Source: Aliterella atlantica CENA595 (GTDB taxonomy: Bacteria > Cyanobacteriota > Cyanobacteriia > Cyanobacteriales > Chroococcidiopsidaceae). From it: a stretch of DNA of 64,000 nt. Under the pieces are notes generated by a model. The model made no database searches, was not told where the DNA came from, and saw only the letters and a program-made list of their open reading frames with translations. The position numbers were made by a program, and so were the translations under genes. The stretch lies in assembly GCF_000952155.1 (NCBI RefSeq), contig NZ_JYON01000005.1:62001-126000 (forward strand), read 5' to 3'. Shown here one piece after another: positions 35,321 through 44,787 of the stretch (its first letter is position 1; every line of letters begins with the position of its first letter).

Positions 35321-37813
35321 ATGACACTACCGAAAAAGACTTTACTCCTACTCGGATTAGCATTTACTGGTCTTGTTGGAGTTCTCTATACTACTTCATC
35401 AACTATATTGGCGCATAACATTAAGCGAGCAGAGCAGGAAAATGCTCGTCAAGTTGTTGCTGGAGTTTTGAGCGTCTTGAATCATACCCAAGAGGATTTT
35501 AGTTCGCGCTTTGTCGAATGGGCTACATGGGATGACACTTATACCTTCATTCAAAACGCAAATAAAGCATACATCAAGTCAAACCTCGATCCTCAGCAGC
35601 TAGCACTGGTCAAGCTGAACTTGATAGTTTACACTGACTTTGCCGATCGCATTGTGTATGGTACTGGTTTTGATTGGGAAAATAACCAGAACCTACCTAT
35701 ACCCCAAGAGCTAAGCAAACACCTCGTTACTGATAACATACTGCTGAAGCATACAGATAAAAACAGTGTTGTATCTGGAATAGTCTTACTGCCAGAAGGA
35801 CCAATGTTAATTGCTTCCCGTCCTATTTTGACAAGTAAAGGTGAAGGACCTATTCGTGGAGCGCTAATTATTGGACGTTATGTAAATAATGAAGTAGTTG
35901 AGGATTTAACTAAGATAACTCGGCGATCTTTGAGCATACATGAGTTGAATAAAACTCAGTTGCCGCCTGACTTCCAAGCAGCACGTTCATCGTTATCTCA
36001 GCAAGGAACTGTTGTAGTTCGTCCGTTGAACGAACAAACGCTTGCTGCATACACAATGGTGAAAGATATTTATGGCAAGCCAGCTTTGCTGTTGCGCGTA
36101 GAAGTTCCTAGAGAATTATACAAACAAGGTCAACACAGCCAACGTTATCTGATTGCTTCCCTGCTATTAGCTGCATTGATATTTGGGGCAATTATCCTCC
36201 TACTTATACAGCGTCTAGTTCTGTTCTTAAAACAGCGCCAACAAGCAGAAATTGCCCTGAGACAAGCAGAAGCCAAGTATCGCAGCATCTTTGAGAATGC
36301 AGTTGAGGGAATTTTCCAAACGACACCAGATGGTCGATATCTTAGTGCCAATCCTGCCCTCGCCCGCATCTATGGCTATGAATCTCCCGAAATACTGATA
36401 GCTAGCCTCAGAAACATCAAGCAGCAACTTTATGTTGACCCCGATCTGCGAACTAAGTTTGTGGAGTTAATGGCAAAAGATGGAGTTGTGTTAGGACTAG
36501 AAGCGCAAGTTTATCGTCAAGATGGAAGCGTAATTTGGATTTGCGAAAGCGCTCATGCGATTAGAGATGTTAACGGTACTTTGCTGTACTATGAAGGCAC
36601 TGTTGAAGATATTACCGAACGCAAGCAGTCTCAGGAAGCGCTGATTCGGGCGCGGGTAGCTGAGAGGGCTAAACTCGAACTAGAAAAAGAAATTACAGAA
36701 CGCCATTTAGCAGAAGCCGCACTGCGAGCGAGTTTAGCCACAAATCTCGCCCTGTTAAAGGCTATTCCAGATACAATGTTTCGCATTAGCTCCGACGGCA
36801 TTTTGCTAAACATTGAAGCAGCAAAGGGCAATCATTTACCCTTGACTGCTCGTGACTTTTTGGGCAAACACCTGTGCGAAGTGTTACCACCTGAAATAGC
36901 TCAGTTAATTATCGGCGGCGTAGAACGGGCGATCGCAAGTAGTGATGTGCAAATTCTGGAATACCAACTGCTGCTGCACGAACAACTACACGACTACGAA
37001 GCTCGAATTGCTGTTTGCGCTCCCGACGAAGTAATGGCAATTGTGCGTGACATTACTCACCGCAAGCAAGCGGAAGCAGAGGTGCGTAATGCTTTAGCCA
37101 AAGAAAAAGAACTCGGCGAACTAAAGTCGCGCTTTGTGACAATGACTTCTCATGAGTTTCGGACTCCACTGACGACAATTTTATCCTCTGCTGAGTTACT
37201 CGAACGTTACAGCTTGAGATGGAGCGACGAGAAAAAACTTAACCATCTCCAACGCATTCAAACCACAGTAAAACACATGACTGATTTGTTAAATGACGTG
37301 CTGTTGATTGGCAAAGCCGAAGCTGGGAAGCTAGAGTTTAAGCCAGTACCTTTAGATGTAGTACAATTCTGCTCTGACTTAGTAGAAGAGATGCGAATTA
37401 CCACTAAGAGCCATACTCTCAACTTTGTCAATCGCATCTACGTCAATCGAGACGTATGTAACAAGGCTTATTTAGATGGCAAGCTGTTACGCCACATTCT
37501 TAGCAACTTGCTTGCTAATGCGATTAAGTATTCTCCTCAAGGTGGCGACATTGATTTTGAACTAATTTGGCAACAAGTAGAAGTAGTTTTCCGCATTCAA
37601 GACCGAGGTATTGGCATTCCAGTTGCAGATCGAGATAAATTATTTAACTCTTTTCATCGAGCTAGCAATGTTGGTACGCTCTCTGGTACGGGATTAGGGC
37701 TAGCTATTGTCAAACGCTCTGTTGACTTACATGGCGGTGAGATTACCGTTCAAAGTGAAGTCGGAGTTGGCACAACATTTACCGTGTTGTTGCCGCTGCA
37801 CAAGCACATATAG
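35321..37813 (+). CDS. CHASE4-PAS-PAS sensor histidine kinase
   Basis: This 830-residue kinase has a transmembrane helix at about 6-26 and another at about 274-302, with an extracytoplasmic CHASE4 domain between them (RFVEWATWDDTYTFIQNANK). Two cytoplasmic PAS domains follow (the first with AKYRSIFENAVEGIFQTTPD), then HisKA with the phosphoacceptor His611 in MTSHEFRTPLTTI, and an HATPase_c domain with ANAIKYSPQGG and GTGLGLAIVKRSVDLHGG. It senses an unknown signal and should phosphorylate a response regulator, but none is adjacent. There are no receiver domains. A globin remnant precedes it. ATG at 35321. Confidence 0.93.
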   Translation: MTLPKKTLLLLGLAFTGLVGVLYTTSSTILAHNIKRAEQENARQVVAGVLSVLNHTQEDFSSRFVEWATWDDTYTFIQNANKAYIKSNLDPQQLALVKLNLIVYTDFADRIVYGTGFDWENNQNLPIPQELSKHLVTDNILLKHTDKNSVVSGIVLLPEGPMLIASRPILTSKGEGPIRGALIIGRYVNNEVVEDLTKITRRSLSIHELNKTQLPPDFQAARSSLSQQGTVVVRPLNEQTLAAYTMVKDIYGKPALLLRVEVPRELYKQGQHSQRYLIASLLLAALIFGAIILLLIQRLVLFLKQRQQAEIALRQAEAKYRSIFENAVEGIFQTTPDGRYLSANPALARIYGYESPEILIASLRNIKQQLYVDPDLRTKFVELMAKDGVVLGLEAQVYRQDGSVIWICESAHAIRDVNGTLLYYEGTVEDITERKQSQEALIRARVAERAKLELEKEITERHLAEAALRASLATNLALLKAIPDTMFRISSDGILLNIEAAKGNHLPLTARDFLGKHLCEVLPPEIAQLIIGGVERAIASSDVQILEYQLLLHEQLHDYEARIAVCAPDEVMAIVRDITHRKQAEAEVRNALAKEKELGELKSRFVTMTSHEFRTPLTTILSSAELLERYSLRWSDEKKLNHLQRIQTTVKHMTDLLNDVLLIGKAEAGKLEFKPVPLDVVQFCSDLVEEMRITTKSHTLNFVNRIYVNRDVCNKAYLDGKLLRHILSNLLANAIKYSPQGGDIDFELIWQQVEVVFRIQDRGIGIPVADRDKLFNSFHRASNVGTLSGTGLGLAIVKRSVDLHGGEITVQSEVGVGTTFTVLLPLHKHI

Positions 37814-38861
37814 TTTGCAAGAGTAGCTAACATCTGTCATTCGCTAGTTTGTAGTTTCATAACTTAGGCGTAGGTAATAGAAAAACAAACCACTTTAGCA
37901 TAGCGAAGTTAGCGTTTAGGATACGAAGGTATGAAAATTTGAGTTCAAGGAAGTTCGCAGTTTACTCTCAGAAGGAGGAAGTAAGGTAATGAATCAGGTA
38001 TATGTAACAAGCCCTCAATAAAACTCAAAACAATTACTGTAATTAGATATTATCAGATAATTTGGCGATTTTTGAATCAGAGAACGTTTGCTGATATAAG
38101 TTAGTTTTTTAAGACTAGAAGCTAAATTATTAAAGCGCGATCGCCTGAGAAAATACTCTTTTCTTAATTTAGTGTTGTAAGTTACCAAATTTATTATACT
38201 CAAGAATGATTTAGCAGATAAAACTTTGATATTTATTGATAGCCGTCCTATAACTTACTTGCTAAATTTATAGTCATTTTTTTACTAAGTGCCACCTCTC
38301 ATTGTCTAATAGACTGTGCTTGTTTATCGCGCATAGCAATCATTTTTATACAGTCCATACGGTTATATAAATAGCTTATTTAGCTTTTGAGCTATCAGAA
38401 AAAATTTAAATGAAATAATTACATTATCAGTAATAATACTATTATTACACGCTTCGTAGAAGTTACTAAATTAGAAAGACCCGGTGTAAATACTTAAACT
38501 ATTTTATATACAACCTAATTCGATCGGCTTAATGAGCGATCGATAAGAGTCTCTACTTAAGGATATCTAAATTTACAACATTTAAAATTCAATAATTTTA
38601 CTGAGGATGAATTTTCATCAAAATTTTAAAATTTTTAATAATAAAACTTAGCTGAATTTAATTGCTATCCTTAGAGCATTTTTTGCTTTACTTACACGCA
38701 CGTCAATAAATTGAAAGTTTTTATTGCATTTTACGTTAGCAAAGTTTGAAGTTAGTTCTTGTCTAGTATTTACAAATCTATTGAATATCTTATTTAATAC
38801 GCAAGTTTAAATATCTATTCAATTGATAGATGTTTATCAACCCAAGTAATTGAAAATTTCT
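37814..38861. other. 1-kb AT-rich gap without a supported gene
   Basis: I see no convincing gene. A 10-residue micro-ORF at 37989-38021 (MNQVYVTSPQ) stands behind a strong AGGAGGAAG ribosome-binding site; it could be the start of a lost gene or a leader peptide. The rest is AT-rich with scattered GCGATCGC sites and must include the promoter of the secreted protein that follows. Confidence 0.55.
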
Positions 38862-41324
38862 ATGAATAAACAAGTTTGCTATAATCAAATTGTTAGAAGC
38901 ATACATATAAATAATTCTAATTTTTCTCGCCTACTAACGGTAACGGCTCTAATTATGGGCAGTATTTTTCAGTTTGTTTCTCCTGTGTTGGCTGAAGGTA
39001 CAACTGCTGGTGGAAAAATTAGTAATACGGCAACAGCAGAGTATAACTACCTCAACAACTTGGGAGTAAACATCCTCAACCAAGCTGCATCTAATACGGT
39101 TGAAGTGACTGTGGCAGAGGTGGCAGGTATTACAGTATTTCCTCAAGGAGTAACTGATTCAACTGGCGGGATTGTTGTAGCTAACGATCTGCTTTATTAC
39201 GACTTTTTAGTAAGTAATGTAGGTAACGATCCTACTCGTTTCTTTATTCCCGGTCAAGTGACAGTTACAGGTCCAGCAACTACTAATTCCATCACAGCAG
39301 ATTTAGATGGCAACGGTACGTTTGAAACTACAATTCCTAACACTGGTTTTACCACTGGTTCAATTCCAGCTAATGGCACTGTCAAAGTACGAGTTGGAGT
39401 TAATGTTGGGTCAGCAGTAACCTCTGGAACCTCAATTGCCGTTCGATTAGGCGATACGGCTACTAATGATGGTAGTGTTGGCACTCAAAACCAACCAGAT
39501 AATGTTGATAATGCCAATGCTAACGAAGTACGTACTATTGATAACCTAGACGGTACAGCAGGAGAAACAGCAGGTGTACCAGCAAATGGCGAACGAGAAG
39601 CTAGTGCTACTCAAGCAACGACGATCGCTATCAACACTGTAACATCACAAGCTTTTGCTACCCTTTCTAAGGTAAGAGCAAACTACACCAACTCCAATAC
39701 TCCCAACAATCTCAGCGATGACAGGTTATCATACAATTTAAGTTTGAAAGTAGCAGCGACAGCGCCTCTAAATAGTGGAGGAAAAACACCTGCCGATCTA
39801 GTAGGAACGAGTATTAAAGTTGATAGTGCTAGTCCAGTTAGGCGAATTTTAGTATCAGATGCAATTCCAGTAGGTACGCATTTAGCTAGTGTAGCTACAC
39901 CTCCTGTCGGCTGGACCGTAGTTTACACAACTGACAGCACTTCTATCAATGCCAATGATGCTCTGTGGACAACTGTGCAGCCAACTAATATCAATCAAGT
40001 TACTAGAGTTGGCTTTATTTACTCTAGTGCGATCGCCACAGGCGCAAATGTAACAGGTTTCTCTTTCCAAGTAGTAACTAATAATGTCTCTACCGCAGCC
40101 ACGACTGCAACTATAGAGAGTATTGCTCAATTATTTGGTCAATCTGCTGGAGACTCATCAGCTAACCTTGTTTATGACGAATCAGGCGACCAGTCTCCCA
40201 GTAACTACAATGACGATGGTAGCCCTGGCTCTAATCTGCCGAACAACGGGGTGGCAAATGCAACTTTGCAAGGTAGAGATACTAATAATGACAATGCGGG
40301 TACGGGTACGGGAGGTGAAGTCAACTTGTTTACGCTCGTCTTAGCATCAATTTTAAATGGTCCTAATTTACGTCCAGAGGCAGCAGGACCTACAGATAAT
40401 AACGATGACTTTACTAACGCCTCAGCATTGGTTCCAGCTAACACTGTTCCTGGTTCCACAATCGATCCTGCTCCTGTCACCTTCTTTAACACTGTTAGTA
40501 TTCCTACCTCAACCTTATTAAATGATGTATCGTTAGTTCCTATAACTCCAGCTAATCCTAGCGATCTACCAGAAGGGACAAAAGTCTACTTGACCTACTC
40601 AACCACTACCGCAGCTTATACTTACAGCAATGGCAGATTTACTCTCGATTCTGCTTTGGCTCTTAAACTTCCTGTTTTAGGATTGGGCGTACCTATTAAT
40701 TATCAAGTTGTTGTTGACCTGCCAGTTGGTACTGCCTTATCTACCGATACGGCAAAAGGGTTCCCAGTTCCAATCCGAGCTTTTATTGATAGTATAGGCG
40801 GTCCGTTAGGTATAGGCGGTAATGGCGTATTCGATCCAGGCGAAACTTATAACGATACAATTGACCGAGTTTACACCGGATTTTTAAAGCTATTTAAGGA
40901 ATCTCGAATTCTTAAAGGCACTGGTCCTGATGTAAAACCAGGTAATGAAACCTTTAGTGCTACAGGTAAAACTGGCGCATCTGGCAATATTATTGAATAC
41001 CGCGTTACCTATACCAACATTTCTAGTTCTCAGTCAGGCTCTAATAATAATTCGATTCTAAATATTGGTGGCATTATCCTTAGAGAGGATGGTAGAGCAG
41101 GTAGCAATAATTGGGCAATTGACAATGATAACAATGGAGTTATAGATACCAGCCATGTGTCTCAAGCAGCTAAAGACCCGAATGGAATTGTTACTTATCT
41201 TGATGCTAGTGTCTCAATTGCTGATGCTTTAGGAGTAAATGTAACTACATACATAGACACGGTAGCTGGTCCTCTTCAACCAGGACAATCTGGAACCTTC
41301 GCTTTCCAGAGAAAGATTAACTAG
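38862..41324 (+). CDS. large secreted protein with DUF11-like beta domains
   Basis: This 820-residue protein starts with a signal peptide (MNKQVCYNQIVRSIHINNSN, hydrophobic core LLTVTALIMGSIFQFV, cleavage after SPVLA near 44). The mature part is rich in Thr, Asn, Val and Gly and shows DUF11-like domains: GGKISNTATAEYN at the N-terminus, VTVTGPATTNSI and YRVTYTNISSSQSGSNNNS near the C-terminus. It probably sits on the outer surface or in the periplasm as a beta-rich structural or adhesion protein. The ATG at 38862 is used; a TTG four codons upstream is an alternative. Neither an outer-membrane anchor nor a sorting signal is visible. Confidence 0.8.
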   Translation: MNKQVCYNQIVRSIHINNSNFSRLLTVTALIMGSIFQFVSPVLAEGTTAGGKISNTATAEYNYLNNLGVNILNQAASNTVEVTVAEVAGITVFPQGVTDSTGGIVVANDLLYYDFLVSNVGNDPTRFFIPGQVTVTGPATTNSITADLDGNGTFETTIPNTGFTTGSIPANGTVKVRVGVNVGSAVTSGTSIAVRLGDTATNDGSVGTQNQPDNVDNANANEVRTIDNLDGTAGETAGVPANGEREASATQATTIAINTVTSQAFATLSKVRANYTNSNTPNNLSDDRLSYNLSLKVAATAPLNSGGKTPADLVGTSIKVDSASPVRRILVSDAIPVGTHLASVATPPVGWTVVYTTDSTSINANDALWTTVQPTNINQVTRVGFIYSSAIATGANVTGFSFQVVTNNVSTAATTATIESIAQLFGQSAGDSSANLVYDESGDQSPSNYNDDGSPGSNLPNNGVANATLQGRDTNNDNAGTGTGGEVNLFTLVLASILNGPNLRPEAAGPTDNNDDFTNASALVPANTVPGSTIDPAPVTFFNTVSIPTSTLLNDVSLVPITPANPSDLPEGTKVYLTYSTTTAAYTYSNGRFTLDSALALKLPVLGLGVPINYQVVVDLPVGTALSTDTAKGFPVPIRAFIDSIGGPLGIGGNGVFDPGETYNDTIDRVYTGFLKLFKESRILKGTGPDVKPGNETFSATGKTGASGNIIEYRVTYTNISSSQSGSNNNSILNIGGIILREDGRAGSNNWAIDNDNNGVIDTSHVSQAAKDPNGIVTYLDASVSIADALGVNVTTYIDTVAGPLQPGQSGTFAFQRKIN

Positions 41325-41381
41325 ATCGAGGCGATCGCACTATGCATCATTTCTTTGCCAGTGCGAGCGCCAATTTTGTAG

Positions 41382-41402
41382 GGTGTGTTGTCACAATACA
41401 CC
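41382..41402. repeat. degenerate member of the TAGGGTGYGTTG hairpin family
   Basis: GGTGTGTTG (41382-41390) pairs, with one G-U, with CAATACACC (41394-41402) around TCA, preceded by GTAG at 41378. Similar hairpins occur at 42469-42498 and 48567-48596. Confidence 0.5.
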
Positions 41403-41523
41403 TGATAATCTTACTAACGATTTTACTTCAAGATTGAAAGCAGTCTGACGGTTAAACTCAGCGGCGACAAATAAAGCGTAACTCAGCCTCAGCGCATTTA
41501 GCTCGTCCGCTGCACAGACATAG

Positions 41524-42337
41524 TTAGGTGTGACGTAGCTTGGTGAAGCGGCGAATTAGATATGCTGCGAGGAAAAAGAACGGTGCCCAGCCAACAAGGA
41601 AAAGAAAAAACGCTAGCGAAAACGGACCAGGCTGGTTGCCCAGATATGGTCTAGTAGATGGATCGTCGCCCTGAAGCGCGATGGCGATCGCTGGACCAAA
41701 CCCCTGAAGCGCACCCCACCAACTGAATGCTGCCAAGCAGCTCATGCCAAAGCGATGTCGCGCCACATCTATCGCACGGTTACTATCCGAAGACGAGGTT
41801 GTTCGCGCCATAACGATAACAATGAGGCTGAAAGTCCAGATCGTCCACAGCGCACCAGTCCACGGATTGAGTCGCAAAGTGATAATGACCGTGAGTATTA
41901 GTCCGGTCGCAACGAGCAGGCTAGGTACTACTGTAACAGCCGTATCCCTGGACTGCCTACGGAATAAGCGCGGCGGTGTGACCTCTCGTAAAATGTAGAG
42001 GATGCACAGACCCACAAACAAAAAGCCCAAGCGTGCCGGATAGGTACTGGGCATGGTGTAACCTGCATATTTCGTATGGTTTTCTTTCACGAAAAAGCAG
42101 AGCCGAACCACGTCGAGCAAGATCCCTGCGAGCACCACGATGACCATCGACCAAGCGAAAAAGCGTCCGGAGCGCACGTGCGCTCCGGACGCTTTTTCGC
42201 GCTGTGAAGGCTACAATAGCCGAAAGCGGTGCGATCGCCCCAGCAATGATGTGGAGTAAAAGCATCATCAAGAAGAGGAAGTTGGCAAAGGAGCTTCCGT
42301 AACTGACTGGCTTGTGAAGCAAGAACGTTGATTCCAC
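41524..42337 (-). pseudogene. multi-helix membrane protein gene, frameshifted at a perfect palindrome
   Basis: The upstream frame begins at 42337 with MESTFLLHKPVSYGSSFANF and runs through a hydrophobic helix to AIVAFTARK. A second frame resumes at VRSGRFFAWSMVIVVLAG and continues with five or six more helices to the stop at 41524-41526. Together they make one plausible seven-helix protein, but the frames differ. The break lies within a 46-base perfect palindrome (42155-42200). I cannot name the family. If both halves are expressed they would overlap; a sequencing or assembly artefact at the palindrome is also possible. Confidence 0.7.
42155..42200. repeat. 46-base perfect palindrome without loop
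   Basis: The left arm is GCGAAAAAGCGTCCGGAGCG followed by CAC, and the right arm is its exact reverse complement, giving 23-base arms with no spacer. It is more GC-rich than the surroundings and coincides with the frameshift in the membrane protein gene. Confidence 0.95.
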
Positions 42338-42654
42338 TGCTTACTCCTACTTTGACTGCACGCAGCTTACAAGTGAGGTATTATTTAGTAATTTTATCAG
42401 CCTAAAGGCTTGTGCTGCACAAGCAGTAAATAAACTACAAATCTGCACAAGTGCGATCGCCTACCTCTTAGGGTGCGTTGCTCCGCCAACACACCCTACT
42501 ATTGATATTGTAGTAAAACTGTAGTATATTGTAAGATAAGTCTTCTAAAAAGCTGTGGTGGTCATCTTCTAATCTGCTTCGTCACTCAAGTTTTTTGGTG
42601 TAGAGAAATCAACTCTACATCACAGTTTGTTTGTGAAATTGAGGTGATGGTATC
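42338..42654. other. 317-base gap containing a hairpin repeat
   Basis: No gene is supported. It holds the hairpin at 42469-42498 and the upstream region of the RNA-repair genes, including the TGAGGTGATGG segment directly before the GTG start. Confidence 0.6.
42469..42498. repeat. TAGGGTGCGTTG hairpin repeat
   Basis: TAGGGTGCGTTG (42469-42480) pairs with CAACACACCCTA (42487-42498) with a single mismatch around a six-base loop. It is a dispersed hairpin of the family also present at 41382 and 48567. Confidence 0.6.
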
Positions 42655-43440
42655 GTGGAGCAGATTTATAAGTATCCCCGAACGTTTCATATTCAAGGCT
42701 CAAGGCTGCAACCAGGAGACGAAGACCTTGCTAGTATTCCCTTTAATCGCATAGCCGATCGCTTTGTTGTTGTCGAAGAAAAGGTAGATGGTGCAAATGC
42801 TGCTATTAGCTTTAGTGCTGACGGACAATTGCGCTTGCAAAGTCGCGGGCATTATCTTACAGGTGGTGCAAGAGAAAAACATTTCAACTTATTCAAACAA
42901 TGGGCTGCGGTTCGCGCTTCTGCATTGTGGGAAGTGTTGGGAAGTCGCTTTATTCTCTACGGCGAATGGCTATATGCAAAACATACTGTTTTTTATAATG
43001 CTTTGCCTCACTACTTTCTCGAATACGATGTTTTGGACTTAGAGAGTAAGCAATTTCTCAGTACCAAGCAGCGGCAAAAATTGCTAGCAAAACTGGCGAT
43101 CGCATCTGTTCCCGTTTTATTTACGGGATATTTGCATTCTCATCAACAATTGTTGGAATTGTTAGCGCAATCGCACTTTATCCACTCTGGACATATTGAC
43201 TGCTTGCGCCACCTGTGTACTGCACAAGGTTTAGATAGCGATCGCGCCTTGGCACAAACTAATTGCAGTGCGTTGATGGAAGGCTTGTATATCAAAGTCG
43301 AATCAGAAAATTGGACGGAAGAAAGATATAAGTACGTGCGGGCAGATTTCTTGACAACTATCTTGCAGTCGGAAAGTCACTGGCTCAATCGTCCGATTAT
43401 TCCCAATCAATTACGTGCAAATGTAAATCTATTTGAGTAA
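42655..43440 (+). CDS. ATP-dependent RNA ligase (Rnl family)
   Basis: This 261-residue nucleotidyltransferase seals RNA 5'-phosphate and 3'-OH ends. Motif I is KVDGANAA with the adenylated lysine at Lys43; SRGHYLTGG, LYGEWLYAKHTVFY with its central Glu (motif III region), EGLYIKVE (motif IV) and YKYVRADF (motif V) follow in order. No DNA-ligase OB domain is present and the length is typical of small Rnl enzymes. It starts at a GTG and is followed, 28 bases later, by an end-healing HD-Pnk, which makes a complete repair cassette. Ligase class is firm; whether tRNA or another RNA is the target is unknown. Confidence 0.88.
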   Translation: MEQIYKYPRTFHIQGSRLQPGDEDLASIPFNRIADRFVVVEEKVDGANAAISFSADGQLRLQSRGHYLTGGAREKHFNLFKQWAAVRASALWEVLGSRFILYGEWLYAKHTVFYNALPHYFLEYDVLDLESKQFLSTKQRQKLLAKLAIASVPVLFTGYLHSHQQLLELLAQSHFIHSGHIDCLRHLCTAQGLDSDRALAQTNCSALMEGLYIKVESENWTEERYKYVRADFLTTILQSESHWLNRPIIPNQLRANVNLFE

Positions 43441-43468
43441 TGGCGTACGGTGTTGCGCCCCTAAAGTT

Positions 43469-44605
43469 ATGAATACAAATTGGATATTTCCCTATTGCCC
43501 AGAAGTCAATCAGTCTATTGATTGGTCATCATTAGAGCAATTCGATTGGCTGCGATCGCTTGCTAATTGTCCCCAAGACCCAATCTACCACGCTGAAGGC
43601 GACGTTTTAACTCATACAAAGCTTGTCTGTGAAGCCTTGGTATCTCTTTTGTCATGGCAGCAACTTCCAGCTATTGAGCGCTCGATTTTGTTTGCAGCAG
43701 CGTTGCTGCACGATGTTGCTAAACCCCAAGCGACTCAAGAAGTAGAAGGACGAATTGCAAGCAAAGGACACGTTCGCCAAGGCGCGCGGCTTGCTCGTCG
43801 TATCTTGCGCGATTTGGATGCGCCTTTTCAGATTCGAGAAGCGATCGCCCAGATCGTGCAATTAGGCAGTTTGCCGTTATGGTTTTGGGATAAACCTAAT
43901 CCGCAACGTTCTGTCATTGCTGCTAGCTATACTACGCGCTGCGATTGGTTGGCTTTGATGGCACAAGCAGACGTACTGGGAAGAATTTGCGCTGATAGAA
44001 ATAGACTACTAGATACGATTGAATTTTTCCGAGAGTATTGTCAAGAACAAGATTGCTGGAACCAACCACGCGCTTTTGCCTCGGATCTTAGTCGCTTTGT
44101 CTACTTCCATAAAGAAAATGGCGATCCTAATTACGTTGCCTATGACGATACCAATTGTCAGGTTATCTTGATGTCAGGATTGCCTGGAGTTGGTAAAGAT
44201 CGCTGGATTGCCGATCGCGCTAGCAATTACCCTGTTATTTCTTTAGATCGTATTCGTCAAGAACTTAATATTGCTCCAGAAACAGACCAAGGCGCTGTTG
44301 TCTGCAAAGCCAAACAACTAGCTAAAGAGATGCTGCGATCGCAAACTTCTTTTGTTTGGAATGCAACTAATATTTCTCAGCAAGTGAGGGCGGGATTAAT
44401 CGATTTATTTGCTGCGTATCGCTCAAAAATTCGGATTGTCTATCTAGAAGTGCCTTGGGAGACGCTACTCCAGCAAAATCGCCAACGTCCGCAGCCAGTT
44501 CCAGAAATTGCGATCGCCCGTTTATTCGACCGTCTGGAAGTTCCATCATTAGTTGAAGCTCATCAAGTCGAGGTAGTAGATTTTGACTATAGTATTAAAA
44601 AATAG
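43469..44605 (+). CDS. HD-domain phosphoesterase fused to polynucleotide kinase (HD-Pnk)
   Basis: This 378-residue bifunctional enzyme has an N-terminal HD domain and a C-terminal P-loop kinase. HD residues are His41 (YHAEGD), His81-Asp82 in LLHDVAKP, His101 in KGHVRQG and Asp168 in MAQADVLG; the kinase P-loop is GLPGVGKD at 237-244, with SLDRIRQEL and VWNATNIS after it. HD-Pnk proteins remove 2',3'-cyclic or 3' phosphates and add a 5' phosphate, as shown for Runella slithyformis HD-Pnk. With the ligase 28 bases upstream it heals ends that the ligase then seals. The ATG at 43469 is used instead of an upstream TTG at 43433. Confidence 0.88.
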   Translation: MNTNWIFPYCPEVNQSIDWSSLEQFDWLRSLANCPQDPIYHAEGDVLTHTKLVCEALVSLLSWQQLPAIERSILFAAALLHDVAKPQATQEVEGRIASKGHVRQGARLARRILRDLDAPFQIREAIAQIVQLGSLPLWFWDKPNPQRSVIAASYTTRCDWLALMAQADVLGRICADRNRLLDTIEFFREYCQEQDCWNQPRAFASDLSRFVYFHKENGDPNYVAYDDTNCQVILMSGLPGVGKDRWIADRASNYPVISLDRIRQELNIAPETDQGAVVCKAKQLAKEMLRSQTSFVWNATNISQQVRAGLIDLFAAYRSKIRIVYLEVPWETLLQQNRQRPQPVPEIAIARLFDRLEVPSLVEAHQVEVVDFDYSIKK

Positions 44606-44787
44606 GAACTATTACCCAAAGAGATCGCTGCTAACAATTACTGGAAGTAGCGCAGCACGCCTAAATCGAGCCAAAAGCAAAAAAACTCCCCAAATTCAGA
44701 AACAGCAGACCAAAAAAAGCGTCACAAATAGATGATGCTGCTTAAATAAACAATCAACAGTTGTTTCGTCAAATTATTAGGGTCTAT

